In this document: positions 43,085 through 51,007 of the stretch, in pieces | How positions within the stretch are numbered: the stretch's first letter is position 1 | Layout: each line of letters begins with the position of its first letter | Origin: Streptomyces sp. XD-27 | GTDB lineage: Bacteria; Actinomycetota; Actinomycetes; Streptomycetales; Streptomycetaceae | NCBI RefSeq assembly: GCF_030553055.1 | Contig: NZ_CP130713.1 | Coordinates: forward strand, 1,612,001-1,676,000 | Reading direction: 5' to 3' | Length of the DNA stretch: 64,000 bases | Made by a program: the position numbers and the translations under genes | Notes under the pieces: model-generated | The model's database searches: none | The model's input: the letters and a program-made list of their open reading frames with translations, nothing else | Told to the model about the DNA's origin: nothing

Positions 43085-43855
43085 ATGGCAGCTGCCGAGG
43101 CAGGGGGAGCGCAGGTCAAGTCGGCGGTCCGCACGGTCGAACTGCTGGAGTTCTTCGCCGGGCGGCCGGGCATGCACAGCCTGGCGGACGTCCAGGAAGC
43201 CGTCGGCTACCCCAAGTCGAGCCTGTACATGCTGCTGCGCACCCTGGTGGAGCTGGGGTGGGTGGAGACGGACGCGACCGGCACCCGGTACGGCATCGGG
43301 GTGCGCGCGCTGCTGGTCGGCACCTCGTACATCGACGGCGACGAGGTGGTGGCGGCCGCCCGCCCGACGCTGGACCGGCTCTCGGACGACACCACCGAGA
43401 CGATCCACCTCGCGCGGCTCGACGGCACCAACGTCGTCTACCTCGCGACCCGCCAGTCGCAGCACTATCTGCGGCCCTTCACGCGCGTGGGCCGCAGGCT
43501 GCCCGCCCACTCCACCTCGCTGGGCAAGGCGCTGCTGGCCACGTACACCGACGGGCAGGTCCGCGCCATGCTGCCGGAGAAGCTCGACGCGCTCACCGAA
43601 CACACCATCACCGACCGCGAACAGCTCATCGAGGAGCTGCACCTCGTCCGCGAGCAGGGGTACGCGGTGGACCGCGAGGAGAACACCCTGGGGCTGCGCT
43701 GCTTCGGCGTCGCGATCCCCTACCGCACCCCGGCGCGGGACGCCATCAGCTGCTCGGTGCCGGTGGCCCGGCTGACCCCGGCGCACGAGCAGACGATCAA
43801 GGACGCGCTGTTCGACGCGCGGGACCGGCTCGCGCTCGCGACCCGCCGCCTCTAG
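43085..43855 (+). CDS. IclR family transcriptional regulator
   Basis: The 256-residue protein has an N-terminal winged helix (VKSAVRTVELLEFFAGRPGMHSLADVQEAVGYPKSSLYMLLRTLVELGWVE in parts) and the IclR effector domain (ETIHLARLDGTNVVYLATR, GRRLPAHSTSLGKALLA, EENTLGLRCFGVAIPY, ISCSVPVARLTP). I chose ATG 43085 because homology begins there and GAGGGG lies 9 bases before; ATGs at 43022 and 43055 are in frame but the first falls within the promoter/operator. It probably represses itself and the divergent dehydrogenase until a sugar-acid or keto-acid effector appears. Confidence 0.9.
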   Translation: MAAAEAGGAQVKSAVRTVELLEFFAGRPGMHSLADVQEAVGYPKSSLYMLLRTLVELGWVETDATGTRYGIGVRALLVGTSYIDGDEVVAAARPTLDRLSDDTTETIHLARLDGTNVVYLATRQSQHYLRPFTRVGRRLPAHSTSLGKALLATYTDGQVRAMLPEKLDALTEHTITDREQLIEELHLVREQGYAVDREENTLGLRCFGVAIPYRTPARDAISCSVPVARLTPAHEQTIKDALFDARDRLALATRRL

Positions 43856-43884
43856 GCCCTGGCCAGGTCCTCCGCCCGGGGTGG

Positions 43885-43910
43885 CCGGCTCCGCCGTGCG
43901 GCGGAGCCGG
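43885..43910 (+). terminator. hairpin after the IclR gene
   Basis: CCGGCTCCGCC and GGCGGAGCCGG pair perfectly round GTGC, 29 bases after the stop. Confidence 0.7.
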
Positions 43911-43961
43911 ATCGTCGCCGTGGCCGAGGCGCACCCGGCGCGCGGCCGGGAAGGTTGAGGC

Positions 43962-45017
43962 ATGTCACTCCGCACCATCGCCCCGCGCCGCATCGCACCG
44001 CGCCCCGTCCTGCGCGCCGTGGCCATCGCCGCCTGCCTGCCGTATCTCACCCTCAAGGCCGCCTGGATCTGCGGCAGCCACGTCGGTATCCCCGAGGGCA
44101 GCCAACTGCGCGACGCGGGCGTCGGGATGGCGCTCGTCAACGCCGCCACGGTCCTCTTGGACGGTGCCGTGGTGGTCCTGGCACTGCTGCTCACCCAGCC
44201 CTGGGGCCGCCGGGTCCCGGCCTGGCTGCTGGCCCTGCCCATGTGGGGTGCGACCGGGCTGCTCGCCCCGATCATGACCGGCTTCCCGCTGCAACTGCTG
44301 GTCCGGGCGCTCGGCGGGTCGACCAGGAAGGACGCGGACGACGCCGAACCCTTCCTGGACGAGTGGGTGTACGGCGTCGTCTACGGCGGATTCATCGTCC
44401 AGGGGCTCGCCCTGGGCGCCCTGTTCGTCCTCTACGCCCGGGACCGCTGGGCCCCGCTGTGGCGCGGGCGGCTCGGCGAGCTGCCCGACGGCGCCACCGG
44501 CCCGGCGTACCGGGTGGTGGCGGCGGTGACCGCGCTGCTCGCCGTCCTGCCCGTCGTGATGCACCTGATGTGGGCGTCGGGGGTGACGGCCGGACTCGGC
44601 GAGCAGCAGGCGAAGGAGCACACGAGCGACATGGCCTGTCTGGACGTGGTGTACGCCCTGTTCTCGGCGGCGGCCGCGGCGGGTGTGCTCATGGTCGCCT
44701 TCCGGCTGGGCCGCCGGGTCCCGCTGCGGGTGCCGCTCGCGCTGGGCTGGCTCGGCTCGGGCGCGCCCGCCTGCTGGGGCGGCTGGATGACGCTGGCGGC
44801 GCTGGGCGTGGCTCCGGACGACCCCGACGCGCCGGGCCGGGTCGTGGATCTGACCTACGCTGTACAGATGATCATCGGGGGTCTTCTGGTCGCCGTCGGC
44901 GCGTTCTTCTTCGCCGAACGCGCCGGGCAGCTTGCAACGTCGCACACCGCGGGGCCCGGCCCTGAGCACACCGGAGGACTCGTCGCGGTACGCGCCGACG
45001 GGCAGGCCGCCCGGTGA
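43962..45017 (+). CDS. multi-pass membrane protein coupled to a two-component system
   Basis: The 351-residue protein has about eight membrane helices (among them VAIAACLPYLTLKAAWI, GAVVVLALLLTQPWG, WVYGVVYGGFIVQGLALGALFVLY, VVAAVTALLAVLPVVMHLMW, MIIGGLLVAVGAFFFAE). No transporter or enzyme motif stands out. Its TGA overlaps the GTG of a histidine kinase gene (GTGA), and the kinase gene overlaps the response regulator gene the same way, so all three are one unit. It could be the sensor input, an accessory protein for the kinase, or its target. ATG 43962 lies 106 bases after the IclR gene. Confidence 0.75.
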   Translation: MSLRTIAPRRIAPRPVLRAVAIAACLPYLTLKAAWICGSHVGIPEGSQLRDAGVGMALVNAATVLLDGAVVVLALLLTQPWGRRVPAWLLALPMWGATGLLAPIMTGFPLQLLVRALGGSTRKDADDAEPFLDEWVYGVVYGGFIVQGLALGALFVLYARDRWAPLWRGRLGELPDGATGPAYRVVAAVTALLAVLPVVMHLMWASGVTAGLGEQQAKEHTSDMACLDVVYALFSAAAAAGVLMVAFRLGRRVPLRVPLALGWLGSGAPACWGGWMTLAALGVAPDDPDAPGRVVDLTYAVQMIIGGLLVAVGAFFFAERAGQLATSHTAGPGPEHTGGLVAVRADGQAAR

Positions 45018-46306
45018 CGTCCGCTGTCGCGTCGGCGGTGGTGCGCCGCCGGCTCCGGGCGCTGCTGGGGCAGCGGTCCCGGCGCCGCTGGATCCATCTC
45101 GTCCTCGGCGGCGCGCTGTTGATGCCGTACTTCCTCCTGACGAGCGTGCTGATCGCCTCCCTGGACCGGGGCACCGATCCGTTCCGGTCGCTGCTCTGGC
45201 AGTTCATCGCCTATCTGACGGCGCTGCCGCTCGCCGCCGCCACCGCGCTCTTCCCGCTGGTCCGCCCGCTGTCGGCGACGGCGGCCCGCTCGCTGTGCGG
45301 GCTGCCGGACGACGCCGAGCTGGCCGCCGAGCCCGCCGCGTCCTGGGACGCGCGCACGCGTACGGCGCAGTGGTTCACCCTCCACCTCGGGGTCGGCGGC
45401 CTGGTCAGCGGGGCGACGCTCGCCCTCTACCCGTTCGCCGCCTACCTGATGCTGCTGCCGGTCATCGGGGCACCGGGTGACGGCGATCCGGGGTGGATGA
45501 AGGCCGTGGGGCGGCATGCCCCGCTGGGGCCGGTCCTCGGCGTCGCCGTGGCGGCCCTGGTCGTGCTGGTGACGGCTGCCGCCGGCGCGCTGCTGGCCCG
45601 GTGCGCGCCGCTGCTGCTGGGGCCCGCGCCCGCCGACCGGCTGGCCGCCGCCGAGGCCCGGGCCGCCGCCCTGGCCTCCCGCAACCGGCTCGCCCGCGAA
45701 CTGCACGACTCGGTGGGGCACGCGCTCAGCGCCGTGTCGCTCCAGGCCTCGGCGGCGCGGCGGGTGCTCGACTCCGACCCGGAGTTCGCCCGGCAGGCGC
45801 TGACCGCCATCGAGGAGACCACCCGCGCCGCCGTCGGCGAACTCGACAGCGTGCTGGGCCTGCTGCGGGTGGACGGCGAAGGCGCCCCGGGGCGGACCGC
45901 CGCCCCCACCCCCACCCTGGCCGACCTGGACGGGCTGCTGTCCCGTACGCGCGCGGCGGGCGTCGGCGTCGAACTGTCGCGCTCCGGGGCACTGGACCGG
46001 CTGCCGCCGGTGGTCTCCCGCGAGGCGTACCGCATCGTGCAGGAAGGGCTCAGCAACGCGCTGCGGCACGCCGGGCAGGTCCCGGTGCGGCTGCGGATCG
46101 CCGTACCCAGGAAAGAGGAGTTGGAGATCGAGATGGAGAACCCGGTGCGCGAGGCGACGCGCGGTCGGCGGTCCGGCGGCGGCCGCGGCCTGCGGGGCAT
46201 CGCCGAGCGGGCGGCCCTGCTGCGCGGCAGCTCCGACTGGGGCGCGCACGGCGGCACATGGCGGCTGGTGGTCCGTATCCCGCTGAGCGCGGAGGGGCCC
46301 CGGTGA
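45014..46306 (+). CDS. sensor histidine kinase (NarL-type, HisKA_3)
   Basis: The 430-residue kinase has four membrane helices in its first 200 residues (about 28-50, 60-83, 124-151, 170-203) with no large outside loop, so it likely senses something in or at the membrane. The HisKA_3 site is ARELHDSVGHALS with His231. The ATPase has VQEGLSNALRHA (N box) and RGLRGIAERAALLRG (G box). Autophosphorylation and transfer to the response regulator encoded next (GTGA overlap) are expected. The signal is unknown. Confidence 0.9.
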   Translation: MTSAVASAVVRRRLRALLGQRSRRRWIHLVLGGALLMPYFLLTSVLIASLDRGTDPFRSLLWQFIAYLTALPLAAATALFPLVRPLSATAARSLCGLPDDAELAAEPAASWDARTRTAQWFTLHLGVGGLVSGATLALYPFAAYLMLLPVIGAPGDGDPGWMKAVGRHAPLGPVLGVAVAALVVLVTAAAGALLARCAPLLLGPAPADRLAAAEARAAALASRNRLARELHDSVGHALSAVSLQASAARRVLDSDPEFARQALTAIEETTRAAVGELDSVLGLLRVDGEGAPGRTAAPTPTLADLDGLLSRTRAAGVGVELSRSGALDRLPPVVSREAYRIVQEGLSNALRHAGQVPVRLRIAVPRKEELEIEMENPVREATRGRRSGGGRGLRGIAERAALLRGSSDWGAHGGTWRLVVRIPLSAEGPR

Positions 46307-46962
46307 AGCTGCGGATCGTGCTCGCCGACGACGAGCAGATGGTGCGCACGGCGGTGCGGGCGATCCTGTCGTGCGAGCCGGACCTGGAGGTGGTGGGCGA
46401 GGCGCGGACCGGCGCCCAGGTGGTGCCGCTGGTCCGCGAACTGCGCCCGGACCTGGTGCTGATGGATGTGCGGATGCCGGAGATCGACGGGATCCGGGCC
46501 ACCGAGCAGATCCTGCGGACGATGGACGAGCCGCCCCGGGTGCTGGTCCTGACGACCTTCGAGAACGACTCCTACGTGTACGACGCGCTGCGCGTGGGCG
46601 CCGCCGGGTTCCTGCTCAAGCGGGCGGGCGCCGACGAACTGGTGCAGGCGGTGCGGCTGGTGGCCCGCACCGACTCGCTGCTGTTCCCCGCCGCCGTGCG
46701 GGCGCTCGCCGCCCGGCACGCGGACGCCCGCGCCGACGAGGACGCGGCGCGGGCGCTGAGGGGCCGGCTCTCGGACCGGGAGGCCGAGGTGCTGCGGCAC
46801 ATGGCCGCGGGGCTGTCCAACGCCGAGATCGCCGAGCGGATGGCGGTGGGGGCGGCCACGGTGAAGAGCCATGTGGCCGCCGTCCTGGCCAAGCTGGGGG
46901 TCCGGGACCGGACCCAGGCGGTGATCACCGCGTACGAATGCGGATTCGTGACGCCGGGGTGA
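46303..46962 (+). CDS. response regulator, NarL/LuxR family
   Basis: The 219-residue regulator has a receiver domain with the acidic pair (LADDEQ), phosphorylation site Asp55 in LVLMDVRMPEIDG, the threonine in LVLTTFEN and the lysine in GFLLKRAG, then a LuxR helix-turn-helix: LSDREAEVLRHMAAGLSNAEIAERMAVGAATVKSHVAAV in parts. GTG 46303 overlaps the kinase stop as GTGA. Its target genes cannot be seen; the membrane protein at the start of the unit is a candidate. Confidence 0.93.
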   Translation: MKLRIVLADDEQMVRTAVRAILSCEPDLEVVGEARTGAQVVPLVRELRPDLVLMDVRMPEIDGIRATEQILRTMDEPPRVLVLTTFENDSYVYDALRVGAAGFLLKRAGADELVQAVRLVARTDSLLFPAAVRALAARHADARADEDAARALRGRLSDREAEVLRHMAAGLSNAEIAERMAVGAATVKSHVAAVLAKLGVRDRTQAVITAYECGFVTPG

Positions 46963-47010
46963 TCGGGCCGCCCGGGGCCGGGCCCCCCGTAGTGGACCCG
47001 GTGCCCGGCC

Positions 47011-48462
47011 TCAGGTGAGCAGCTGCTCGATCGGGTCGATCGCGAAGTACGCCAGGAACAGGGCGGCGGTGCCCCACAGCAGCCAGTGCACCTCGCGGGC
47101 CTTGCCCAGCACCAGCTTGATGACGACGTAGGAGACGAACCCGGCGCCGATGCCGTTGGTGATGGAGTACGTGAACGGCATCACGGAGACGGTGAGGAAC
47201 GCCGGGATGGCGATCTCGTAGCGCTCCCACTCGATGTGCCGCACCTGGCTCATCATCAGGAAGCCGACGGCGATCAGGGCGGGGGCGGCCGCCTGCGCGG
47301 GGACGACCGTCGCCAGCGGGGTGAGGAACAGCGCGAGGCCGAAGAGGCCGCCGGTGACGAGGTTGGCGAAACCGGTCCTGGCGCCTTCGCCGACGCCCGC
47401 CGCGGACTCGATGTACGTGGTGCTGGACGAGGCGGAGGCCGCGCCGCCCGCGACCGCCGCGACGCTGTCGATGAACAGCACGCGGCCGAGGTTGGGGACG
47501 TTGCCCTGGGCGTCCAGCAGCCCGGCCTCGTTGGTCACGCCGACGACCGTGCCCATGGTGTCGAAGAAGTCGGACAGGATCAGCGTGAAGATGATCAGCA
47601 CCAGGGTGAGCGCGCCGACCTCGTTCCAGGCCCCGAAGAGGTCGAAGTCGCCGAGCAGCCCGAAGTCGGGGGAGGCGACGACGTCGTCCGGCATCTTGGG
47701 CACGGTCAGGCCCCAGGCCGCGGGCTTGATGTCGGCGATCTCGTTGATCGCGATGGCGAGCACGGTGGTGGTGACGATGCCGATCAGGATGGCGCCCTTG
47801 AGGCCGCGGGCCATCAGCGCGATCGTCAGCAGCACGCCGAGGCAGAACACCAGCACCGGCCAGCCGGACAGCTGGCCGTCGCCGCCCATCTGGACCGGGA
47901 CGGAACTCTCGCCGATCGCGCCCGGGATGCGGGTGACGAACCCGGCGTCGATGAAGCCGATGAACGCGATGAACAGTCCGATGCCGACGCTGATGGCCTG
48001 CTTCAGCGGCTGCGGAATGGCGTGCATGACCGCCTCACGCAGACCGGTGAGCACCAGGACGCAGATGATGAGCCCTTCCAGGACCACCACGCCCATGGCG
48101 TCGTCCCAGCTCATCTGGGGGGCGATCTGGAAGGCCACGACGGCGTTCAGGCCGAGACCGGCCGCGAGGGCCAGCGGCAGGTTGCCCGCGACGCCCATGA
48201 TGACCGTCATGACACAGGCCACCAGCGCGGTGGCGGTGGCCAGTTGGGTGTGCGAGAGATGGTGACCGTACTTGTCCTCGGCGCCGCCCAGGATGATCGG
48301 GTTGAGGACGAGGATGTACGCCATGGTGAAGAACGTGGCGAGTCCGCCGCGTATCTCCCGGCCGAAATCCGACCCTCGTTCTGTTATCCGGAAGAACCGG
48401 TCGATTCCATTGGACGCTGCTGCGGGCGGCATGTGCGGCTTGTCGACAATGTGTCGTGACAC
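47011..48462 (-). CDS. NCS2 family purine permease (AzgA-like)
   Basis: The 483-residue transporter has about 13-14 membrane helices and the features of the AzgA branch of NCS2, which imports guanine, hypoxanthine or adenine with protons: GREIRGGLATFFTMAYILVLNPIILGG near residue 36, ATALVACVMTVIMGVAGNLPLALAAGLGLNAVVAF in parts, ILSDFFDTMGTVVGVTNEAGLLD and SSSTTYIESAAGVGEGARTG. GTG 48462 follows GAGGAG. It ends tail to tail with the response regulator gene. No purine riboswitch is visible upstream. Confidence 0.92.
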   Translation of the reverse strand: MSRHIVDKPHMPPAAASNGIDRFFRITERGSDFGREIRGGLATFFTMAYILVLNPIILGGAEDKYGHHLSHTQLATATALVACVMTVIMGVAGNLPLALAAGLGLNAVVAFQIAPQMSWDDAMGVVVLEGLIICVLVLTGLREAVMHAIPQPLKQAISVGIGLFIAFIGFIDAGFVTRIPGAIGESSVPVQMGGDGQLSGWPVLVFCLGVLLTIALMARGLKGAILIGIVTTTVLAIAINEIADIKPAAWGLTVPKMPDDVVASPDFGLLGDFDLFGAWNEVGALTLVLIIFTLILSDFFDTMGTVVGVTNEAGLLDAQGNVPNLGRVLFIDSVAAVAGGAASASSSTTYIESAAGVGEGARTGFANLVTGGLFGLALFLTPLATVVPAQAAAPALIAVGFLMMSQVRHIEWERYEIAIPAFLTVSVMPFTYSITNGIGAGFVSYVVIKLVLGKAREVHWLLWGTAALFLAYFAIDPIEQLLT

Positions 48463-48616
48463 GCGCTGCTCCTCGAATCCTCGATGACGGCGGGCGGGCT
48501 TGAGCTGAATTGTGCTCGCCAGAGGAATCGATCAGGTTTACGGTGTATTACGAGATCACTCCAACACCGGCCCGGCACTGGACAGCCGGGCTCAACTGAC
48601 CCCATCCACGAGGGAC

Positions 48617-49213
48617 TTAGCGCCCGTTGCCATAGGCATCGACATTTCGGACGACATTGGTGCGGGTGTCCCCGCCGCGCAGCGTCAGACCGCGGCCGCC
48701 ATTGCCGTGCGTGCTGATGTTTTCGAAGACAGCGCCGGTACAGGAGGCGCAGACGACACCGTCGCCCGGGGCATTGCGGAATTCGATGCCCCGCACGGTC
48801 CAATAGTCGGCGCGCACCGTCAGCAGCGGCGAACCGGAAGGGAGCCGTGACCCGTCCACGGTGACCGGTTCCGAACGGTACGCCGTGAGGACGACGCGGT
48901 CGTCCGCGGCGCCGTCGGTGCGGCCGGTCAGCGGCGCGGACGGGCGGTAGGTGCCGCCGCGCACGGTGATGGTGGTGCCCGCCTCGGCGACGGAGAGCGC
49001 CTTCTCCAGGGTGCGGTACGGGGCGACGCGGGTACCGGCGGCGCTGTCGCTGCCGGCGGTCGCGACGTACACGGTGGTGGACGCGGCGTTCGCCCCGCCG
49101 GGAGCGGTCGTCAGATAGACCCCCGCGGCGGCCGACGCCACGATGACCATCGTGCCCAGCGGCAGCGTACGGTCCTTGCGATGGCGGCCACGGTAACGGC
49201 GGCGGCGTCTCAT
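48617..49213 (-). pseudogene. truncated DUF1565 / right-handed beta-helix protein
   Basis: The product of 198 residues has a basic N-terminus, a signal-anchor-like helix (LPLGTMVIVASAAAGVYL), then the DUF1565 start TVYVATAGSDSAAGTRVAPYRTLEKALSVAEAG and beta-helix coils (ITVRGGTYRP, WTVRGIEFRNAPGDGVVC, FENISTHGNGGRGLTLRGG, NVVRNVDAYGNGR). Intact relatives go on for another 150-250 residues of coils and a catalytic or binding face; here the frame stops at once after the third or fourth coil. The 150 bases after the stop are lower in GC and no longer coil-like. ATG 49213 has a good AGGAG site. Probably a decayed secreted polysaccharide-lyase-like gene, though a short functional form cannot be ruled out. 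Confidence 0.6.
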
Positions 49214-49661
49214 GGCAGCTCCTGTCAGTGCGGCGAGGGGTGCCGTGCGCTCGCGTTCTGCGTGGGGCACATGTTACGCGCGAGCGGCCGCGCGGTGGCC
49301 GGTTCGCGTCCACGAGTTGGAACCACTCCCCCTGTTCGGGGTGGCGCCGCACGTCAGGGAAGGGAGGCCGGGCGGGGCCAGGTAACGCCCGGCCTCCCGG
49401 TCTTCGGGCGGCGTACGGACCGTACGTGGGCGCGGCGCCCACACTCCCTATTGTTCTCCGTCTGACGGCGCTTCATCCCACCGTTGCGAATCAAGGACTT
49501 CCAGCGCGCCGCGCACCTCGCCGCCCAGGTCCTGGCCGGAGGCGAGTCCGGCGCGGTAGAGCCGGAGGGACCTGCGGTCGGCGACCTGGCGCCCTGCGGC
49601 CTGCCACCTCGGTGACCTACGGTCAAGGAACCGCAAACCGTGGTCGTTCGTTAGCCCGAAC
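49214..49661. other. 448-base region with a strong hairpin between divergent genes
   Basis: Contains the 12-base-arm hairpin at 49362-49398 and a possible minus-strand short gene (49448-49663). Nothing else is clear. Confidence 0.5.
49362..49398 (-). terminator. 12-base-arm hairpin with no obvious gene before it
   Basis: GGGAGGCCGGGC (49362-49373) and GCCCGGCCTCCC (49387-49398) pair perfectly round a 13-base loop. Neither annotated neighbour ends here; both start and run away. It would fit as terminator for a minus-strand gene ending near 49448. Confidence 0.5.
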
Positions 49662-49663
49662 AT
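49448..49663 (-). CDS. candidate small gene opposite the TerD start
   Basis: A 71-codon frame from ATG 49663 ends at 49448, 50 bases before the strong hairpin at 49362-49398. Its second half (VADRRSLRLYRAGLASGQDL, GGEVRGALEVLDSQ) has good GC3 and reads as a soluble helical protein. Against it: the first 17 codons have poor codon use, the ribosome site is far (GGAG 14 bases off), and its promoter would have to lie within terD. The plus strand is also open over part of this stretch. Uncertain. Confidence 0.25.
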   Translation of the reverse strand: MFGLTNDHGLRFLDRRSPRWQAAGRQVADRRSLRLYRAGLASGQDLGGEVRGALEVLDSQRWDEAPSDGEQ

Positions 49664-50891
49664 GACCGCTATGACTCCCGGCTCGAACCTCCCGCTCCCC
49701 GTCGCGCGCGTGGCGGTGGACGTCACCGCCCCGGTGCGGCTCGACGTGTCGGGCCTGCTCCTCACCGCCGACGGCAAAGTGCGCTCCGACGACGACTTCG
49801 TCTTCTACAACCAGCCGACCGGGCCGGGTGTGGCCCACTCCGCCTCGGCTCCCGGCGGCGGGGACACGATCACCGTCGACACGGCCGCCGTGCCCGCGGA
49901 CATCGACAAGGTCGTGGTCACCGCGAGCCTGGACGCCCCGGGCGCCACCTTCGCCGGCACGGAGCCGACGGCCACCGTGCGCGGCGCCGACGACGGCGCC
50001 GTCATCGCCACCTTCACCCCGCCCCGGCTGGGCACCGAGACCGCCCTCGTGGTCGTCGAGATCTACCGGCGTGGCGGCGCCTGGAAGGTCCGCGCCGTCG
50101 GGCAGGGGTACGCCAACGGTCTGGCGGGCATCGCCACCGACTTCGGGGTGAGCGTCGAGGAGCCCGCCGCGCCCGCCGCCCCGGCCGCGCCGCAGATGGC
50201 CCCGCCCACCGGCCCGGCGGCCCCGCTGCCCGCGCCCGGCGGCGTACAGGCCCCGCAGACCCCGCCCGCGCCGCCCGCCGCTCCCCCGGCCCCCGCCCCC
50301 GCCGCCGGCGCGGGCAAGATCAATCTCGACAAGGGCCGGGTGAACCTCCAGAAGAACCAGACGGTCTCCCTGGTCAAGGGCGGCAAGCCGCTACTGACCT
50401 CCGTGAAGATGGGCCTGGGCTGGGAGCCCGCGTTCCGCGGGAAGGACATCGACCTCGACGCGTCCGTGATCGCCTTCGGCGTGGACCGCAAGAAGATCGA
50501 CAACTGCTTCTTCGGCAAGCTCAGCATCCTGGGCGGCACGATCCAGCACTCGGGCGACAACCTCACCGGCGAGGGCGGTGGCGACGACGAGGTGATCACC
50601 GTGCACCTCGGCGGCCTGCCGCCGGAGGTCACCGGCCTGGTCTTCACCGTCAACTCCTTCTCCGGCCAGCGGTTCACCGAGGTCGCCAAGGCGTACTGCC
50701 GCCTGGTGGACGCCGGGACCAACGAAGAACTGGTGCGCTTCGACCTCACCCAAGCGGAGCCGCGGACGGGCGTGATGATGGCGAAGCTGATCCGCCAGTT
50801 CTCGGGCGAGTGGGAGATGACCGCGATGGGCGAGTACGTGGACTCGCGCACCGTGCGCGGCATGGTCAAGCCCGCGGGCAAGGCCCTCTGA
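49662..50891 (+). CDS. tandem TerD domain protein
   Basis: The 409-residue protein has two TerD-like domains. The first (residues 5-165) has the calcium-binding DNDFVFYNQ-type motif as DDDFVFYNQPTGPG and TITVDTAAVPADIDKVVVTASLD. A Pro/Ala-rich linker covers 168-220. The second (from KINLDKGRVNLQKNQTVSLV) is a divergent TerD domain: MGLGWEPAFRGKDIDLDASVIAF, NLTGEGGGDDEVITVHLGGLPPEV, VMMAKLIRQFSGEWEMTAMGEY. TerD proteins belong to the tellurite/stress-response system and bind Ca2+. No other ter genes are adjacent. The start is ATG 49662 or 49671; neither has a clear ribosome site. Confidence 0.88.
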   Translation: MTAMTPGSNLPLPVARVAVDVTAPVRLDVSGLLLTADGKVRSDDDFVFYNQPTGPGVAHSASAPGGGDTITVDTAAVPADIDKVVVTASLDAPGATFAGTEPTATVRGADDGAVIATFTPPRLGTETALVVVEIYRRGGAWKVRAVGQGYANGLAGIATDFGVSVEEPAAPAAPAAPQMAPPTGPAAPLPAPGGVQAPQTPPAPPAAPPAPAPAAGAGKINLDKGRVNLQKNQTVSLVKGGKPLLTSVKMGLGWEPAFRGKDIDLDASVIAFGVDRKKIDNCFFGKLSILGGTIQHSGDNLTGEGGGDDEVITVHLGGLPPEVTGLVFTVNSFSGQRFTEVAKAYCRLVDAGTNEELVRFDLTQAEPRTGVMMAKLIRQFSGEWEMTAMGEYVDSRTVRGMVKPAGKAL

Positions 50892-50935
50892 CCGATCTTG
50901 ACCGGCCTTGACCGGCCTTACGGAAGAGCCGGTTC

Positions 50936-50968
50936 CGGCCGGGACGGCGGCGCACCGTCCCGGCCGGG
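50936..50968. terminator. bidirectional hairpin between terD and phoX
   Basis: CCGGCCGGGACGG and CCGTCCCGGCCGG pair over 13 bases round a 7-base loop, between two convergent genes. A short direct repeat GACCGGCCTT twice in a row (50901-50920) precedes it. Confidence 0.75.
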
Positions 50969-51007
50969 GCGAGCTGCGGGAACTCCCCGTGCGTACGGGA
51001 GTAGGCG

